Shown in pieces: positions 49,401 through 59,782 of a DNA stretch of 64,000 nucleotides. A model generated the notes under the pieces. It was not told the origin of the DNA. It did no database searches and saw nothing but the letters and a program-made list of their open reading frames with translations. The position numbers and the translations under genes are program-made. Source of the DNA: Neurospora intermedia (lineage: Eukaryota > Ascomycota > Sordariomycetes > Sordariales > Sordariaceae); the NCBI GenBank assembly GCA_037102815.1, contig BTPP01000003.1:3844001-3908000 (forward strand), in the 5' to 3' direction. Positions within the stretch are counted from its first letter, which is position 1. Every line of letters starts with the position of its first letter.

Positions 49401-50081
49401 GAAATTGTTTTAAACCTTAATAATTACCGTACGGGCAATCTTTAATTCGTCTTCGCTATATTCGAAGTCGATAGTAATATCCTTATATTAAGCGAGGTCG
49501 TTATAATAAAGGCGACCGAGCGGAGCGATAATTGAGTAGAAGGCGGAGTTTTAAATAATATTATTAACTATGTCGAAATAGGCGCGGAGAATAGCCTTCT
49601 TTTCTTCGTTGTTATTAATACTAATAAAAAGGTCGTTGACCGCTATTGATAGAAAGAGTTTAACGAATATTATTTAATAAACGGTAATGTCGGTAGTATT
49701 AATAATTTTATTAAATACTTCGTAAATATTATTTAAATTAAATAATATACTTTTAGGAAGGGTACCGAAGTTAATAAGATCGTCGGTACTATTAACGGGT
49801 AAGAAGGATGCGTAGTTGCTATTTTTATTATTAAATATAAGAAAGATAATTGCGCGAAGCAGTCTCTTATCCCTTAAATAAAGAATACCTACCCTTATTT
49901 ATTAAATAAAGGGAGCGGGATTAAAGCTACAACTATTGTAATTATAATTATTAGTCGGGGTTTTAAGGTACTAGATTTAGCGATTCGTTAATAAAGTAAT
50001 TCCTATATACGCGCGATAATACTAAAAATTAATTACACAATAAAAGAAAAGTTTTATATTGTAAATATAATAGTTAAAAGG

Positions 50082-50352
50082 TATAATTAACTATTATAGG
50101 TAAAGGGTAGATAGTAGATATAATTATATATAATTATACGAAGGAGAAAGGAAGAGAAGTACAGCCGAGTGCCCGGAAGGCTAGCCTTATGAAGGCGACC
50201 GTCGGCGGGTTTGACCGACCCGCGGCAGGCAGCGTTCTAACCAATCAACTGCCGGCAATTCGCCGGCAGTGATGACATAACAGCGTACAGCAGTCTTAGA
50301 AGCTGCTGTACGCTAGCACCAGGCACAAGGCACACAGGCTAGCCCTGTAACA
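50082..50352 (-). repeat. Right (5') LTR of the second gypsy element
   Basis: 271 bp, paired with 43130-43400. The same three stem-loops are kept, the last at 50283-50313. Its outer right end is nearly unmutated and its inner left end is AT-converted, mirroring the left copy. Confidence 0.85.
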
Positions 50353-50806
50353 TGTATAGAGATTGAATGAATTAACTTACCTTTTGAATACGTTTTATTA
50401 AAGGTTTTTTTACTAAATAATATTAAAAGAAACTATTATTGCGAATATTATAAATATTACTATTAATATTATTAAAATGGATTTTGTAGTTAATTACAAT
50501 TAGATTCTTTAATTATAGGATATTAAAATCGATTTTATAAACCTCCCTCCTAATTTTTTCAATAATATTTTATTTAATTGAATATTATTAGCCTTCGAAA
50601 GGGATAAAGAAGAGCTATTATTATTAATAAATTAAAACGATTTTATTAACGGCGATAGTACTAAATTTATTTAAATATTATTAAGCTTTAATATTGAAAG
50701 GGAAGGTAAAGTAAAAGGATTATAAAAGAAAAATAGTAATTTAAATATTAAAAAAATAATTTTTATTCTAAAGTTAATCGAATTATTTATTTAGTTTAAC
50801 GTTAAA
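50353..50806. other. RIP-mutated MULE sequence before the transposase
   Basis: AT-rich sequence resuming the host element after the LTR insertion. No feature recognised. The first 30 bases are of milder composition. Confidence 0.4.
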
Positions 50807-53250
50807 TCCAACGCTAAGCCTATTGTTCCTATTATTTCTACTATTCCTATTAAGTTTATTAAGCCTACTATTTCTATTATTCCTATTATTCCCGCCGAAT
50901 TTATTAAGCCTATTACTCCCGTTAAGCCTATTATTCCCGCCGAGCCTACTACTTTTACTAAGCCTATTATTCTTACCGAACTTACTATTCCTACCGAATT
51001 TACTATTCTTACCGAATTTATTACTCCTATTAAACCTATTGCTCCAATTCTCCCTACTAAACCTAATAATCTTTTTAGTATTTTAATAAATCTTATTAAA
51101 TATTAGATAACTTTCTTTCTATATAATAAGAAAATAGATTATATTATAAAGGAGTAGGTTCGTTACCGATTATTTTTTAGTATAATTTTTACTCCTATTA
51201 AAAAAGGGTATAAATAAAAATTTACCGGTCTATTTAGTATAACGGAAATTTTTATTTAAAATTTCGTTTGTCGGTTATATAGTAATAATAAATATTTTAA
51301 AAAGGAAGATTCTAAAGTGTAGGCGAAACTAACTTATATTAGAATTTAATATTTAAAAAATATTTGTAAAATGATATTCCTAAATAAATTAGTAAATTAG
51401 TAATTATTTATTACACTCTATATTTCTAAAACCTTTGGGTTAGATAATTCTTCTTATAATTATATTCTAGCGTTTTTAGATAAAAATAAAATTCTAAAGA
51501 ATATTCGGACGTATATCGCTAAAGAAATTAATTGTAATTTACCTACTATTACCCTCTTTATTTAATTATATAATAATTATAATTAAAATATAAAATTTAA
51601 AAAGGTATTATACAAAGTAGGCGGACGCTAGTTTACTAAGTAAGATATTATTAATACGGGCCGTACGTAGCGGAAGAAATATCCTAATTTATAGTAAATA
51701 TTAGGTAATAATTTTACTAGGGACGTTTAAATAGAATAAATATTAAAATATTTTACTTTATAATACCCCGACCCAATTAAATTAGAAATAATAATTTGGT
51801 TTACTATATTTATTATTATTATTTATAAAATAAATAATTAAAAATTATTAAATATAATATAGGTTTTATTTAAATAGTTTAAAGCTTTATAATACTATAG
51901 CTTCCTTATATTTATAAATACTATTTATAATACAAATTAATTTAGCTAATACTTTTATATACTATTTATTCGGAATGAATAAAGGAAGTAATTACTATAT
52001 AGCTACTTTCTTATTAAAAAAGTAAACATTAATATAATAGTAAAAGTACTATTAATAATCCGTAGGTAGGTTAAGGAACGGTACGTTTAGGAATGGCCGC
52101 TTCGGTATATATTTACTAATAATTCGGTTATTAAGTAGAAAGTAATTTAAAACGTTTTTAGTAAGGCTAACGGTCCTAAGGTTTAATACCTACTTTATTA
52201 TATCTATATAGAACGGATACTATAAAAGAAGCTTTCCATTAGCGTATACCAGCCTTATTTAAATTATATAATTTAAATATTGAAATATTGTAGGATAGAG
52301 AAAGGCTATTTTAAATTTATTCGTTCAGTAAAAGTAATTTTATTGGACGGGGATCTATTAAAAAGGTATATTAAATAGAATTAAGAGTAAGCAATGCGGC
52401 TATAGGTAAATTGGGCTAGGGAATATTCCCTTCTACTTTTATAAGTAAATAATATTAATATAATACTTATTAATAATACTTATTAATATTTTATAAATTC
52501 TTATAATTAACCTTTTAGAAGGCTACTATAATATTTTAAAATATAGGAATAAAGTAATTATATAATAATTTTCGCTCCTAAACATTATTAAGTACATTAT
52601 TTATATTAATAGACGATACTTTGACCGTACTACAAAAATATAGAATAACTTCCGTATTAAAATAATTAGTAATATTAATTCTTTCCCCGGACTTAGCCGG
52701 TTCCTAATATTAATATAAACTTTAATCCTACCCGAAGCGAAGGAAGGTAAATATTTTTACTAAAGTAGTAAAAATATTAATATATTACGTATTAATATTA
52801 TACGTATAGTTACTAACGAATAAAAAAAGTTTAATTAGGAATTTATTATTTATATATACTAATTTTATAGAAAATAGTAATTACTTTATAAATATCTTTA
52901 GCACTATTATTTTATAAACTATTATTAAATTCTAATAGAAGTCCGTTTAACTTACTAGTTAGAAGAATAATAGTTATATAATTTTAAATTATATAAATTT
53001 AAGGAAGTATAATAGTAAGAATAGGTAGGGAATACAGAGAGGAGGAACCTAGCCTAAAGATAATAAGTATAAGAGATTTCGGAATTATAAATAAATAAAT
53101 TCTATAAGTTTTAAATAATTATAAATTTCCGGTACGGGCTAGGTACGGAAGAGGTAGAACGTACTTGTACGTAGATAATTGTAAAGGGCCGTAGATTGTA
53201 TAAATAATTTAACGTAGGGTATATAGATAGGGAAAGGCTACTATAGGATA
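50807..53250 (+). pseudogene. Decayed MULE-type transposase
   Basis: + strand reading, with many in-frame stops of the RIP type. It begins with a Pro/Thr-rich repetitive stretch (to about 51,060), then a charged region. A block at about 51.85-52.45 kb resembles the DDE core of fungal Mutator-like transposases: TNNSVIKQKV (family: T-D-D-S-A-x-E), YYIYIERILQKKLS (family: LC..H.ERTL), an RSVKVILLDGDLLKRYI block, then WAREYSLLLLQ. The Asn-Asn in place of Asp-Asp is what G-to-A change produces. A Tyr/Arg-rich region near 53.0-53.25 kb may be the remains of a SWIM-type zinc finger. The assignment is by remembered family pattern, without a search. Confidence 0.5.
50830..51065 (+). repeat. Degenerate 18-bp (Pro-Thr) coding repeat
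   Basis: About a dozen imperfect units built from CCT/CCC-x-ACC/ATT-type triplets encode a Pro/Thr/Glu/Lys-rich tract at the start of the MULE transposase. A leucine-rich open frame over the same bases is an out-of-frame shadow. Confidence 0.6.
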
Positions 53251-54812
53251 ATATTAAGGGTAGTAATAATATATAACTTTAGTAGAATATATAGTATTAC
53301 GCAATAAATTTAGTAATTTATTATTCTTATTACTATTTAAATCTTTATTATTTATTATCCGTTATTTACCTTTAATTAATACTTTATTTCGCTAGGTAAT
53401 TTTTAGATACTCTTAATAAATATTTCGTTGGACTTTAATTATTTAGATAGTAATAATAAACTCCCTTTTCTATAGAAGTTCGTTAATTAAGATTTGAATA
53501 TCCTTCCTATTTACCTTCGGTATAATAATAGTTTTAAAAATTTGTAGGCGTTCTTTAGCGAATATTCAATATATTTTTAGTTAAATTCTTCTATATTATT
53601 TAAGTAATTAAAAATTACCCAATTAATTATAAAATAGTAATTTATTATATTCTTAGTTAAAGGTAATCCTATTATAGTAATACGGTTTATAGTATAGAAG
53701 TTTTGGATTATAATATATAATTTAGAAGTCTTATTCTTAAATTAATAAGTTTCATTATAAATTACAATCGATAGAGACCTATATAGTAATTTAATTACAT
53801 TATTTTCGTTTCCTAAAATTAGAGACTTAAATAATTTATAGCCTATAATTAGTACGCTTCGAAATTACATTTATTCTTTAATAAATAGAACCGCTCGCTA
53901 GGTAGTACTATTACTATATTAATCCTAGTAATAATTTTTAAAATATCTTTTAGCGCTTATTTATAAATTTCGTTAATTTAATTTTTAATTAAATTAGAAG
54001 GGTAAAGAATTAAAAATCTACTAACCCGAAGGACCTTAGGGATTTAATAAACTTCTTTTATACATTAGTACTATTAAAATATAGACCTACACTAATACAT
54101 TTAATATATTTTTAATTAAATTCTCCTTTAATTACTATTAGAATTTGGAGGGGTTAAACCCTAATAAAATTCGAATTTAGGCTTTAATTAAATTAATTAC
54201 ACTATTATTTTTAAATAATAGTATTTAATATATTAAATAGTTTAGAAACCTTCTAGCAATAGGTTTAGAATTATTAATATAATATATTAATCTTATAGTA
54301 ATTATTTACATATTATTAGGTTCGAATTATTACTTCTCTATAGAAGGTCTTAAGTAATAGTTTAATAGATTTAATAAAGTTCGTTAGGACGCCGGGAAAA
54401 TAGCGCTAAAAGGTTCGTTCTTAAATAATATTTAATAATATATAAATAGGTTTAATAAATTTTATATTAAAATTTCGAAGACCTATATCTTTATATACGC
54501 CCTAACCCGTATTTATTACAATAGGTAAATACTTCTCGAAGATTTTATAAATATTTTTTATAAACGCCTCTTTAAAATTATTTATAATCTCCTTTATTAC
54601 GTTCTCTTTCGTTAATAACTTTTTCTCTTCGCCGGCTTTAGGGTTAGAATTTTCCTTATTACTTAAATTAGATATTTCGGAATCTGTACTATATTCATCG
54701 TTATTACTATTACTATTAATAAGATTATTATTACATTATTTCTAGAAAATATAAGGCCGTTTCTAGAAAATATAATACTATTATTAGAAGATAGTAATAA
54801 AAAAAAAAAGTA
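53251..54812. other. AT-rich RIP-mutated sequence without recognised content
   Basis: It probably continues the MULE interior. I could not recognise a domain on either strand. A short tandem pair of TTTCTAGAAAATATAA units lies at about 54736-54775. Confidence 0.35.
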
Positions 54813-54813
54813 G

Positions 54814-54900
54814 AAAAAAAAGACCTGTACCGGATTCGAACCGGCGACCTACTACCCGGCCGACTATAGTTCTATTATTTATTGCCCGGCCGACCCTAAT
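54814..54900 (-). other. tRNA-like 3' half with pol III terminator (SINE head or tRNA relic)
   Basis: On the - strand there is a B box GGTTCGAATCC (+ strand 54832-54842) within a 5-bp T-arm stem and 7-base loop. ACAGGTC follows as the 3' half of an acceptor stem, then a T8 run (54814-54821). A matching GACCTGT 5' half is not found at tRNA distance. The GTCGGCCGGG motif occurs twice, 36 bases apart, upstream. It is GC-rich within AT-saturated DNA. I read it as a tRNA-derived repeat, not a working tRNA. Confidence 0.4.
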
Positions 54901-55258
54901 TCCAAATTTCTAGTCTTACCTACCTAATTTAAAATAAAATTTCATATAGGGTTTTTATTACTTATAAATACTAAACGTTAGTATTAAAATCTTTCAAATA
55001 AGAGAAAGTAATAATAATAATAATAAAGAAAAGAAAAATACCTTAAAGAAAATTAATATAAAGAGTATTAAGAAAATGATATTAAGAAAATAGTAAAGAA
55101 CTAAGAATAAAAATAAATAATAATAAAGAAACTATAATAAATAAGAAAATTATAAAAAAAAATAGTAAAAAAAGTTTAGGTAAAAAGTATAATAATAAAA
55201 AAATAATAGTAAAGTAAAAATAAAATAATTTATATAAATATAAGTATTTAACTTTTTA

Positions 55259-55338
55259 TAGGAGGTTGGTAACCCCTACGCCCTTAAGTAATAATTCGCA
55301 AACTACTATCTTAACAGCGTAGGGGAACTACCCTCCTA
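55259..55338. repeat. Long imperfect hairpin
   Basis: Left arm 55259-55281 and right arm 55317-55338 pair over about 20 positions, with a perfect inner stem CCCCTACGC/GCGTAGGGG. It is preceded by a purine-rich A/G stretch from about 54985 with (TAA)n. A B-box-like GGTTCGAAAT follows at about 55349, so a pol III-derived repeat is possible. Confidence 0.55.
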
Positions 55339-55414
55339 CTCCCTCCGGGTTCGAAATTTCTTAACGTACTAACGTAGTAACTAGAATACGCTTTTTATTA
55401 AAAAACTACCTATA

Positions 55415-55880
55415 TTTGGAAAAAAACCCTATTAGAAAGAACCCCTAGTAGGGTAAAAATTTAGTAGCGTAATATATATTTAGATAAAAACCCTATTAAA
55501 GAGAACCCTTAGTAGGGTAAAAACCTAGTAATATAATATATATTTAAATAAAAACCCTACTAGAAAGAACCCCTAATAAGGTAAAAACCTAGTAGCGCAA
55601 TATATATTTGGGAAAAACCCTACTAGAAAAAACCCTTAGTAGGGTAAAAACCTAATAGCGTAAAATATATAAAAATAATAGTTAGAAGTTTATTCTAGGG
55701 GTATAAGTACCCCCAAAGTAATAAAGTAGAAATAGGTTAATTATATTTAGGAAAAACCCTATTAGAGAGAACCCTTAGTAGGGTAAAAACCTAATAGCGC
55801 AAAAATATATAAAAATAATAATTAAAAATTTATTCTAAGGGTATAAATATCCCTAAAGTAATAAAGTAGAAATAGATTGA
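55415..55880. repeat. 64-bp minisatellite with internal hairpin
   Basis: Four head-to-tail units of 63-64 bp (ACCCTA starting near 55426, 55490, 55554 and 55617) are followed by a ~76-bp spacer. Then come a fifth unit (from about 55756) and a second copy of the spacer. Each unit carries ACCCTACTAG ... CTAGTAGGGT, a near-perfect 10-bp stem with a 9-base loop; the first spacer has GGGGTA/TACCCC (55698-55713). Confidence 0.8.
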
Positions 55881-56039
55881 TTTAGGGATTTAATTTTTTT
55901 AATCCCTTTACTACCCGTCAATAGATTTAGGTTTAAAGAAGTTAAACCTAATTAAATTAGATTTTATAATTCTAATCTACTCGTTAATAAAATTAAAACT
56001 ATAAACTTTAAAATAATTATTTATTTTATCCAACCGGTT

Positions 56040-56695
56040 TTAATCCAACCCTAAAAATCTAACCGGTTTAATATAATTATTAACTATACTCTAAATCAAT
56101 AGGCTAATTACAACGGTCTCCAATAGCGGTTTTAATCCAACCCCAAAAATCCAACTAATCTTAATCCAATTCTAAAAATCTATTAACGGTCTAATATAAT
56201 TATTAATTATATTCTAAATCGATAAGCTAATTATTAATACTTATAGGGTACTCCTTAGTATTAAACAATTCTTTTTAAATTATTAATTAAATAGAATTTA
56301 ATTAAAGCTAAGGGGGTTTAAATATTAAGTATATAAAGTATTAATACTCCGGTAGATTGTAAGGTAACTACGCACTAAATTACTCTAAAAAATAAAACTA
56401 AATTTCTTTTATAGAATACTTTTTATTTAACCCTAAAAATCTAATAACAGTCTAATATAATTATTAATTATATTCTAAATTAATAGGCCAACTATTAATA
56501 TTTATAAAGTACTCCCTAATATTAAACCATTCTTTTTAAATTATTAATTAAATAGAATCTAATTAAAACTAAAGGGGTTTTTAAATATATAAAGCATTAA
56601 TACCCCGGTAGACCGTAGGGTAACTACGCGCTAAATTACTCCAAAAAATAAGACTAAATTTCTTTTACAAAATACTCTTTATATTTCCTATCAGA
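56040..56695. repeat. ~260-bp tandem repeat, about 2.4 copies
   Basis: Two full units start near 56171 and 56431 (CTAAAAATCTA landmark) and a partial unit lies before them from about 56050. They share the segments TAATATAATTATTAA and GTAACTACGC and differ mainly by RIP-type transitions. Confidence 0.7.
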
Positions 56696-57344
56696 CTATT
56701 TCCCGTCGCTTTAATTATTAATAATTATATCCTAAAATATCTTTATAATAGTTTATTACTCTTAATTAATAAAAATATCCTTAGTAAATACTTTCGCAAT
56801 AGTTAGTTTTTAATAAATTAGATTTTTACCTTTATTTATTAAATATTTATACCCCTAAATATCTTTAAATTACAATTAAGAATAATATTAAATAAACCGA
56901 CCCTAAAAGTTCCTACGTAAGTTAATTAATAAATTAAATTATAGTACTCTTATATAAATTAACCTACTATTACTAAATCGGATTATTTAATAGGAACGTT
57001 CTATTATCCGAAAATAATAAAGGGAATTGTAATATTATTACTATTTAACAATATAAATTAATTTTTATATTAAGATAAACCTTTCCCCTATACCTAATAT
57101 ACTATAGGGTACTTAATAAATTTTAATAATCTATATATTACTATACCTAAAATTTAAAACCGAGAATAATATTCTACTTAGAAATACTTAAACCCGAAAG
57201 CCCTAGTAGCCCCCTAATAGAATATAAAATAAATTTAGAATTATTAATAAACTTATAAGAAATAAATTTAATATTATTTAAATCTATTTTAAATTCTACG
57301 AAAAAATACCTAGGAAAACCTAAATAATTCTCTTATAATAGTAT
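56696..57344. other. AT-rich spacer between tandem arrays
   Basis: No gene, RNA or repeat recognised. Confidence 0.35.
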
Positions 57345-57935
57345 TTTAACTCTATATACAACTATATACCCGGCTATAGGTATATAACTCTCTATAAAAA
57401 CCCTCTATACAACCCTATATACAGTCGTACACCCCGCTATAAATATATAATCCTCTATAAAAACCCTCTATACAACCCTATATACAGTCGTATACCCTAC
57501 TATAAATATATAACCTTCTATAAAAACCCTCTATACGACCTTATATATAGTCGTATACCCTATTATAAATATATAACCCTCTATAAGAATTTACTATACA
57601 ACCCTATATACAATTACGTACCCTACTATAAATATATAACCCTCTATAATAATTTACTATATAACTTTATATATAATTATATACCCTACTATAAATATAT
57701 AACCCTCTATAATAATTTACTATATAACCCTATATATAATCGTACATCCCGCTATAAGTATATAACCCTCTATAATAATTTATTATATAACCCTATATAT
57801 AGTTATAAACCCGGTTACAAGTATATAACCCTCTATAAGAACCTAATATACAACCCTATATATAATTATAAATTCAGTTATAGGTATATAACCCCTTATA
57901 AGGACTTTACTATACAACCCTATACCCGGTCGTAC
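57345..57935. repeat. 63-bp minisatellite, about nine copies
   Basis: Units share the landmarks CTCTATACAACCCTATATACAG, TCGTAC/TACCC and ATATATAACCCTCTATAA. Successive ACAG/ATAG landmarks fall at 57421, 57484 and 57547, i.e. 63 bases apart. The sequence is unrelated to the 64-bp array. Confidence 0.75.
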
Positions 57936-58227
57936 CTACCTTAATTAATTATTTTTACTTTAGCTAATCGCTTTTACTTTAACCGGTCGTTCTTACCTTC
58001 TCTTATATACCCTACAACCTCGGGTCTAGGGTAGGTACGGGTAAACGAATTAAGTTAGGACTTTTTAATTCCCGCGAAATTATTTAGTATAAGAAATTTT
58101 AAAAATCGATTTACGGTTATTAAATTTAATACTATTATAATACCTTTTTAAAATAAGTGCCGGGTAAGTAAGAGACTATTTATTTAACTATATTAGTTTT
58201 TTCTATTAGTAAATAAAATATTAATTT

Positions 58228-58985
58228 CGAATATAGGGTAAGTAAGGTACTTTCTCTCGGCTAAATTAGTTAACTTTCTAATATATTTGAGTAGTATAGT
58301 ATTAATTTCGAATATAGGGTAGGTAAGGCACTTTTTCTCGGCTAAATTAGTTAACTTTTTAATATATTTGAGTAGTATAATAGTAATTTCGAATATAGGG
58401 TAGGTAAGGCACTTTCTTTCGGCCAAATTAGCTAACTTTCTAATATATTTGAGTAGTATAATAATAATTTCGAATATAGGGTAAGTAAGGCACTTTCTCT
58501 CGGCCAAATTAGCTAACTTTTTAATATATTTGAGTAGTATAATAGTAATTTCGAATATAGGGTAGGTAAAGTACTTTCTCTCGGCTAAATTGCTTAAATT
58601 TCTAATATATTTGAATAATATAGTAGTAATTTCGAATATAGGGTAGGTAAGGCACTTTCTCTCAGCTAAATTAACTAACTTTCTAATATATTTAAGTAGT
58701 ATAGTAATAATTTTAAATATAGGGTAGGTAAAGTACTTTCGTTCGGCCAAATTGGCTAACTTTCTAATATATTTAAATAGTATAATAATAATTTCGAATG
58801 TAGGGTAGGTAAGGTACTTTCTCTTAGCTAAGTTGGCTAACTTTATATATATATATTTGAGTAATATAGTAGTAATTTTGAATATAGGGTAGGTAAGGCA
58901 CTTTCTCTCAGCTAAGTTGGCTAACTTTATATATCTATTTGAGTAGTATAGTAAATAAGGCACTTTCTCTCGGCTAAGTTAGCTA
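58228..58985. repeat. 81-bp minisatellite, about nine copies
   Basis: The landmark GAATATAGGG recurs every 81 bases (58391, 58472, 58553, 58634). Other shared blocks are GGTAAGGCACTTTCTCTCGG and CTAACTTTCTAATATATTTGA. Because 81 is a multiple of three, the - strand stays open for 256 codons as 27-residue repeats; that frame is a by-product of the array, not a gene. Confidence 0.85.
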
Positions 58986-59296
58986 GCTTTTTATATATAT
59001 ATATAAATATATAAAATATTACAAGCTTCTTTAAATACTTATATATAAAAGTAAGAAATATAAATTGCAAGTTTATAAAAAAAAAAAAAAGAGTCTATTT
59101 ATTATTCTTTTTCAACTATTTCTTATTATTATATAAAAAAGTTAAATTATAAACTTATATAACTTTCTTACTTGTATTTTAAATAATATAGTAAGAAATA
59201 AAGTATATGAAAAAGAAATATAGTTATAATATATTTTTATTTAACTTTAAAATAATAAAGAACTATATTTATTCTAAAAAAAAAGGAAAAAAAAAA

Positions 59297-59365
59297 AGAC
59301 TATAGTGTAAATCGAACTTATAATTTCAATATTAAGTAGCTAATATATTAACTACTATACTATAG
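59297..59365 (-). tRNA. tRNA-like fossil (RIP-altered), anticodon unclear
   Basis: On the - strand there is an acceptor stem ACTATAG/CTATAGT with all 7 pairs. An A-box-like TAGTATAGTAG lies at the right place. The T-arm TATAA-GTTCGAT-TTACA has 4 of 5 pairs, the odd one being a RIP-type change. An A-rich + strand run gives an oligo-T terminator just downstream. The anticodon arm does not fold convincingly, so it is a tRNA relic or a tRNA-derived SINE head. Confidence 0.4.
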
Positions 59366-59782
59366 TTATTAAAAAGTATTACTATTTATTTTATTTATAT
59401 ACTCCCCTTCTCTACTATCTTTACTAAACTCTCTCTACTTCTTATCTTTCTCAAAATCTTATCCTTATCTTCTACTCCTACCCTTATTTTATCGCTTATC
59501 CTTTATTATTACCCTTATTTTATTTTCTTCCTTATTACCCAATACGTCTATTCACAATACGAAAATTTTCAAGAATGCGACAAAATGAATGTGTTGTATA
59601 CTACCAAAGATGGAAAAAGTTAGATTTTTGGATTTTAACCCTTTGTAGTAGCTAGTATACGAGAATAGCCACATTGCGCCTTACGCACGCGCCAGCGTGC
59701 GTGAGTCTGACCTACGCTTAGCGCAGGTGGATTTTCAAGGTACGTACCATTAAGTCTTCCGGATACCTAATACCCTTGGAGC

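Larger units (their letters stand above)
43130..50352 (-). mobile_element. Fossil Ty3/gypsy-type LTR retrotransposon nested in the MULE
   Basis: Two 271-bp LTRs (43130-43400 and 50082-50352) bound 7.2 kb. Reverse-transcriptase and RNase H-like sequence lies on the - strand at about 45.4-46.7 kb, integrase-side sequence to its left and gag-side sequence at about 47.4-50 kb, so the 5' LTR is at the right. The size and order fit Ty3/gypsy. It is heavily broken by RIP across the coding part. TGTA occurs at or beside both outer ends but I could not fix the target duplication. Composition resembles the first gypsy element, yet the LTRs are unrelated to it, so it is a different family. Confidence 0.8.
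42708..59774 (+). mobile_element. Probable Mutator-like (MULE) DNA transposon hosting a nested LTR element
   Basis: Inverted repeats bound the second AT-rich block. The core arms 42719-42761 and 59721-59763 are 43 bp with one mismatch and contain the palindrome GGTACGTACC. The match weakens over the outer 11 bases but both ends begin GG. CTTGGAGC occurs directly outside both (42700-42707 and 59775-59782), a perfect 8-bp duplication. A MULE-like transposase trace lies inside on the + strand. Without the nested gypsy element (43130-50352) the transposon would be about 9.8 kb, large because of 4 kb of tandem repeats. An alternative is that only the core arms belong to the element, with TA duplicated outside; then the family would not be Mutator. 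The outermost 120-130 bases are hardly RIP-mutated. Confidence 0.6.

Noticed and set aside
50823-51086. Leucine-rich 87-codon frame resembling a membrane protein
   Set aside because: It is an out-of-frame reading of the Pro/Thr-type 18-bp repeats at the start of the decayed MULE transposase.
55415-58985. Regularly spaced repeats that might suggest a CRISPR array
   Set aside because: The units are head-to-tail minisatellites without unique spacers, in a eukaryotic transposon context with no cas genes.
6950-59774. A giant Starship-type cargo element covering both AT islands and the genes between
   Set aside because: No tyrosine-recombinase captain gene is visible, and each island has its own separate terminal repeats and target duplication.
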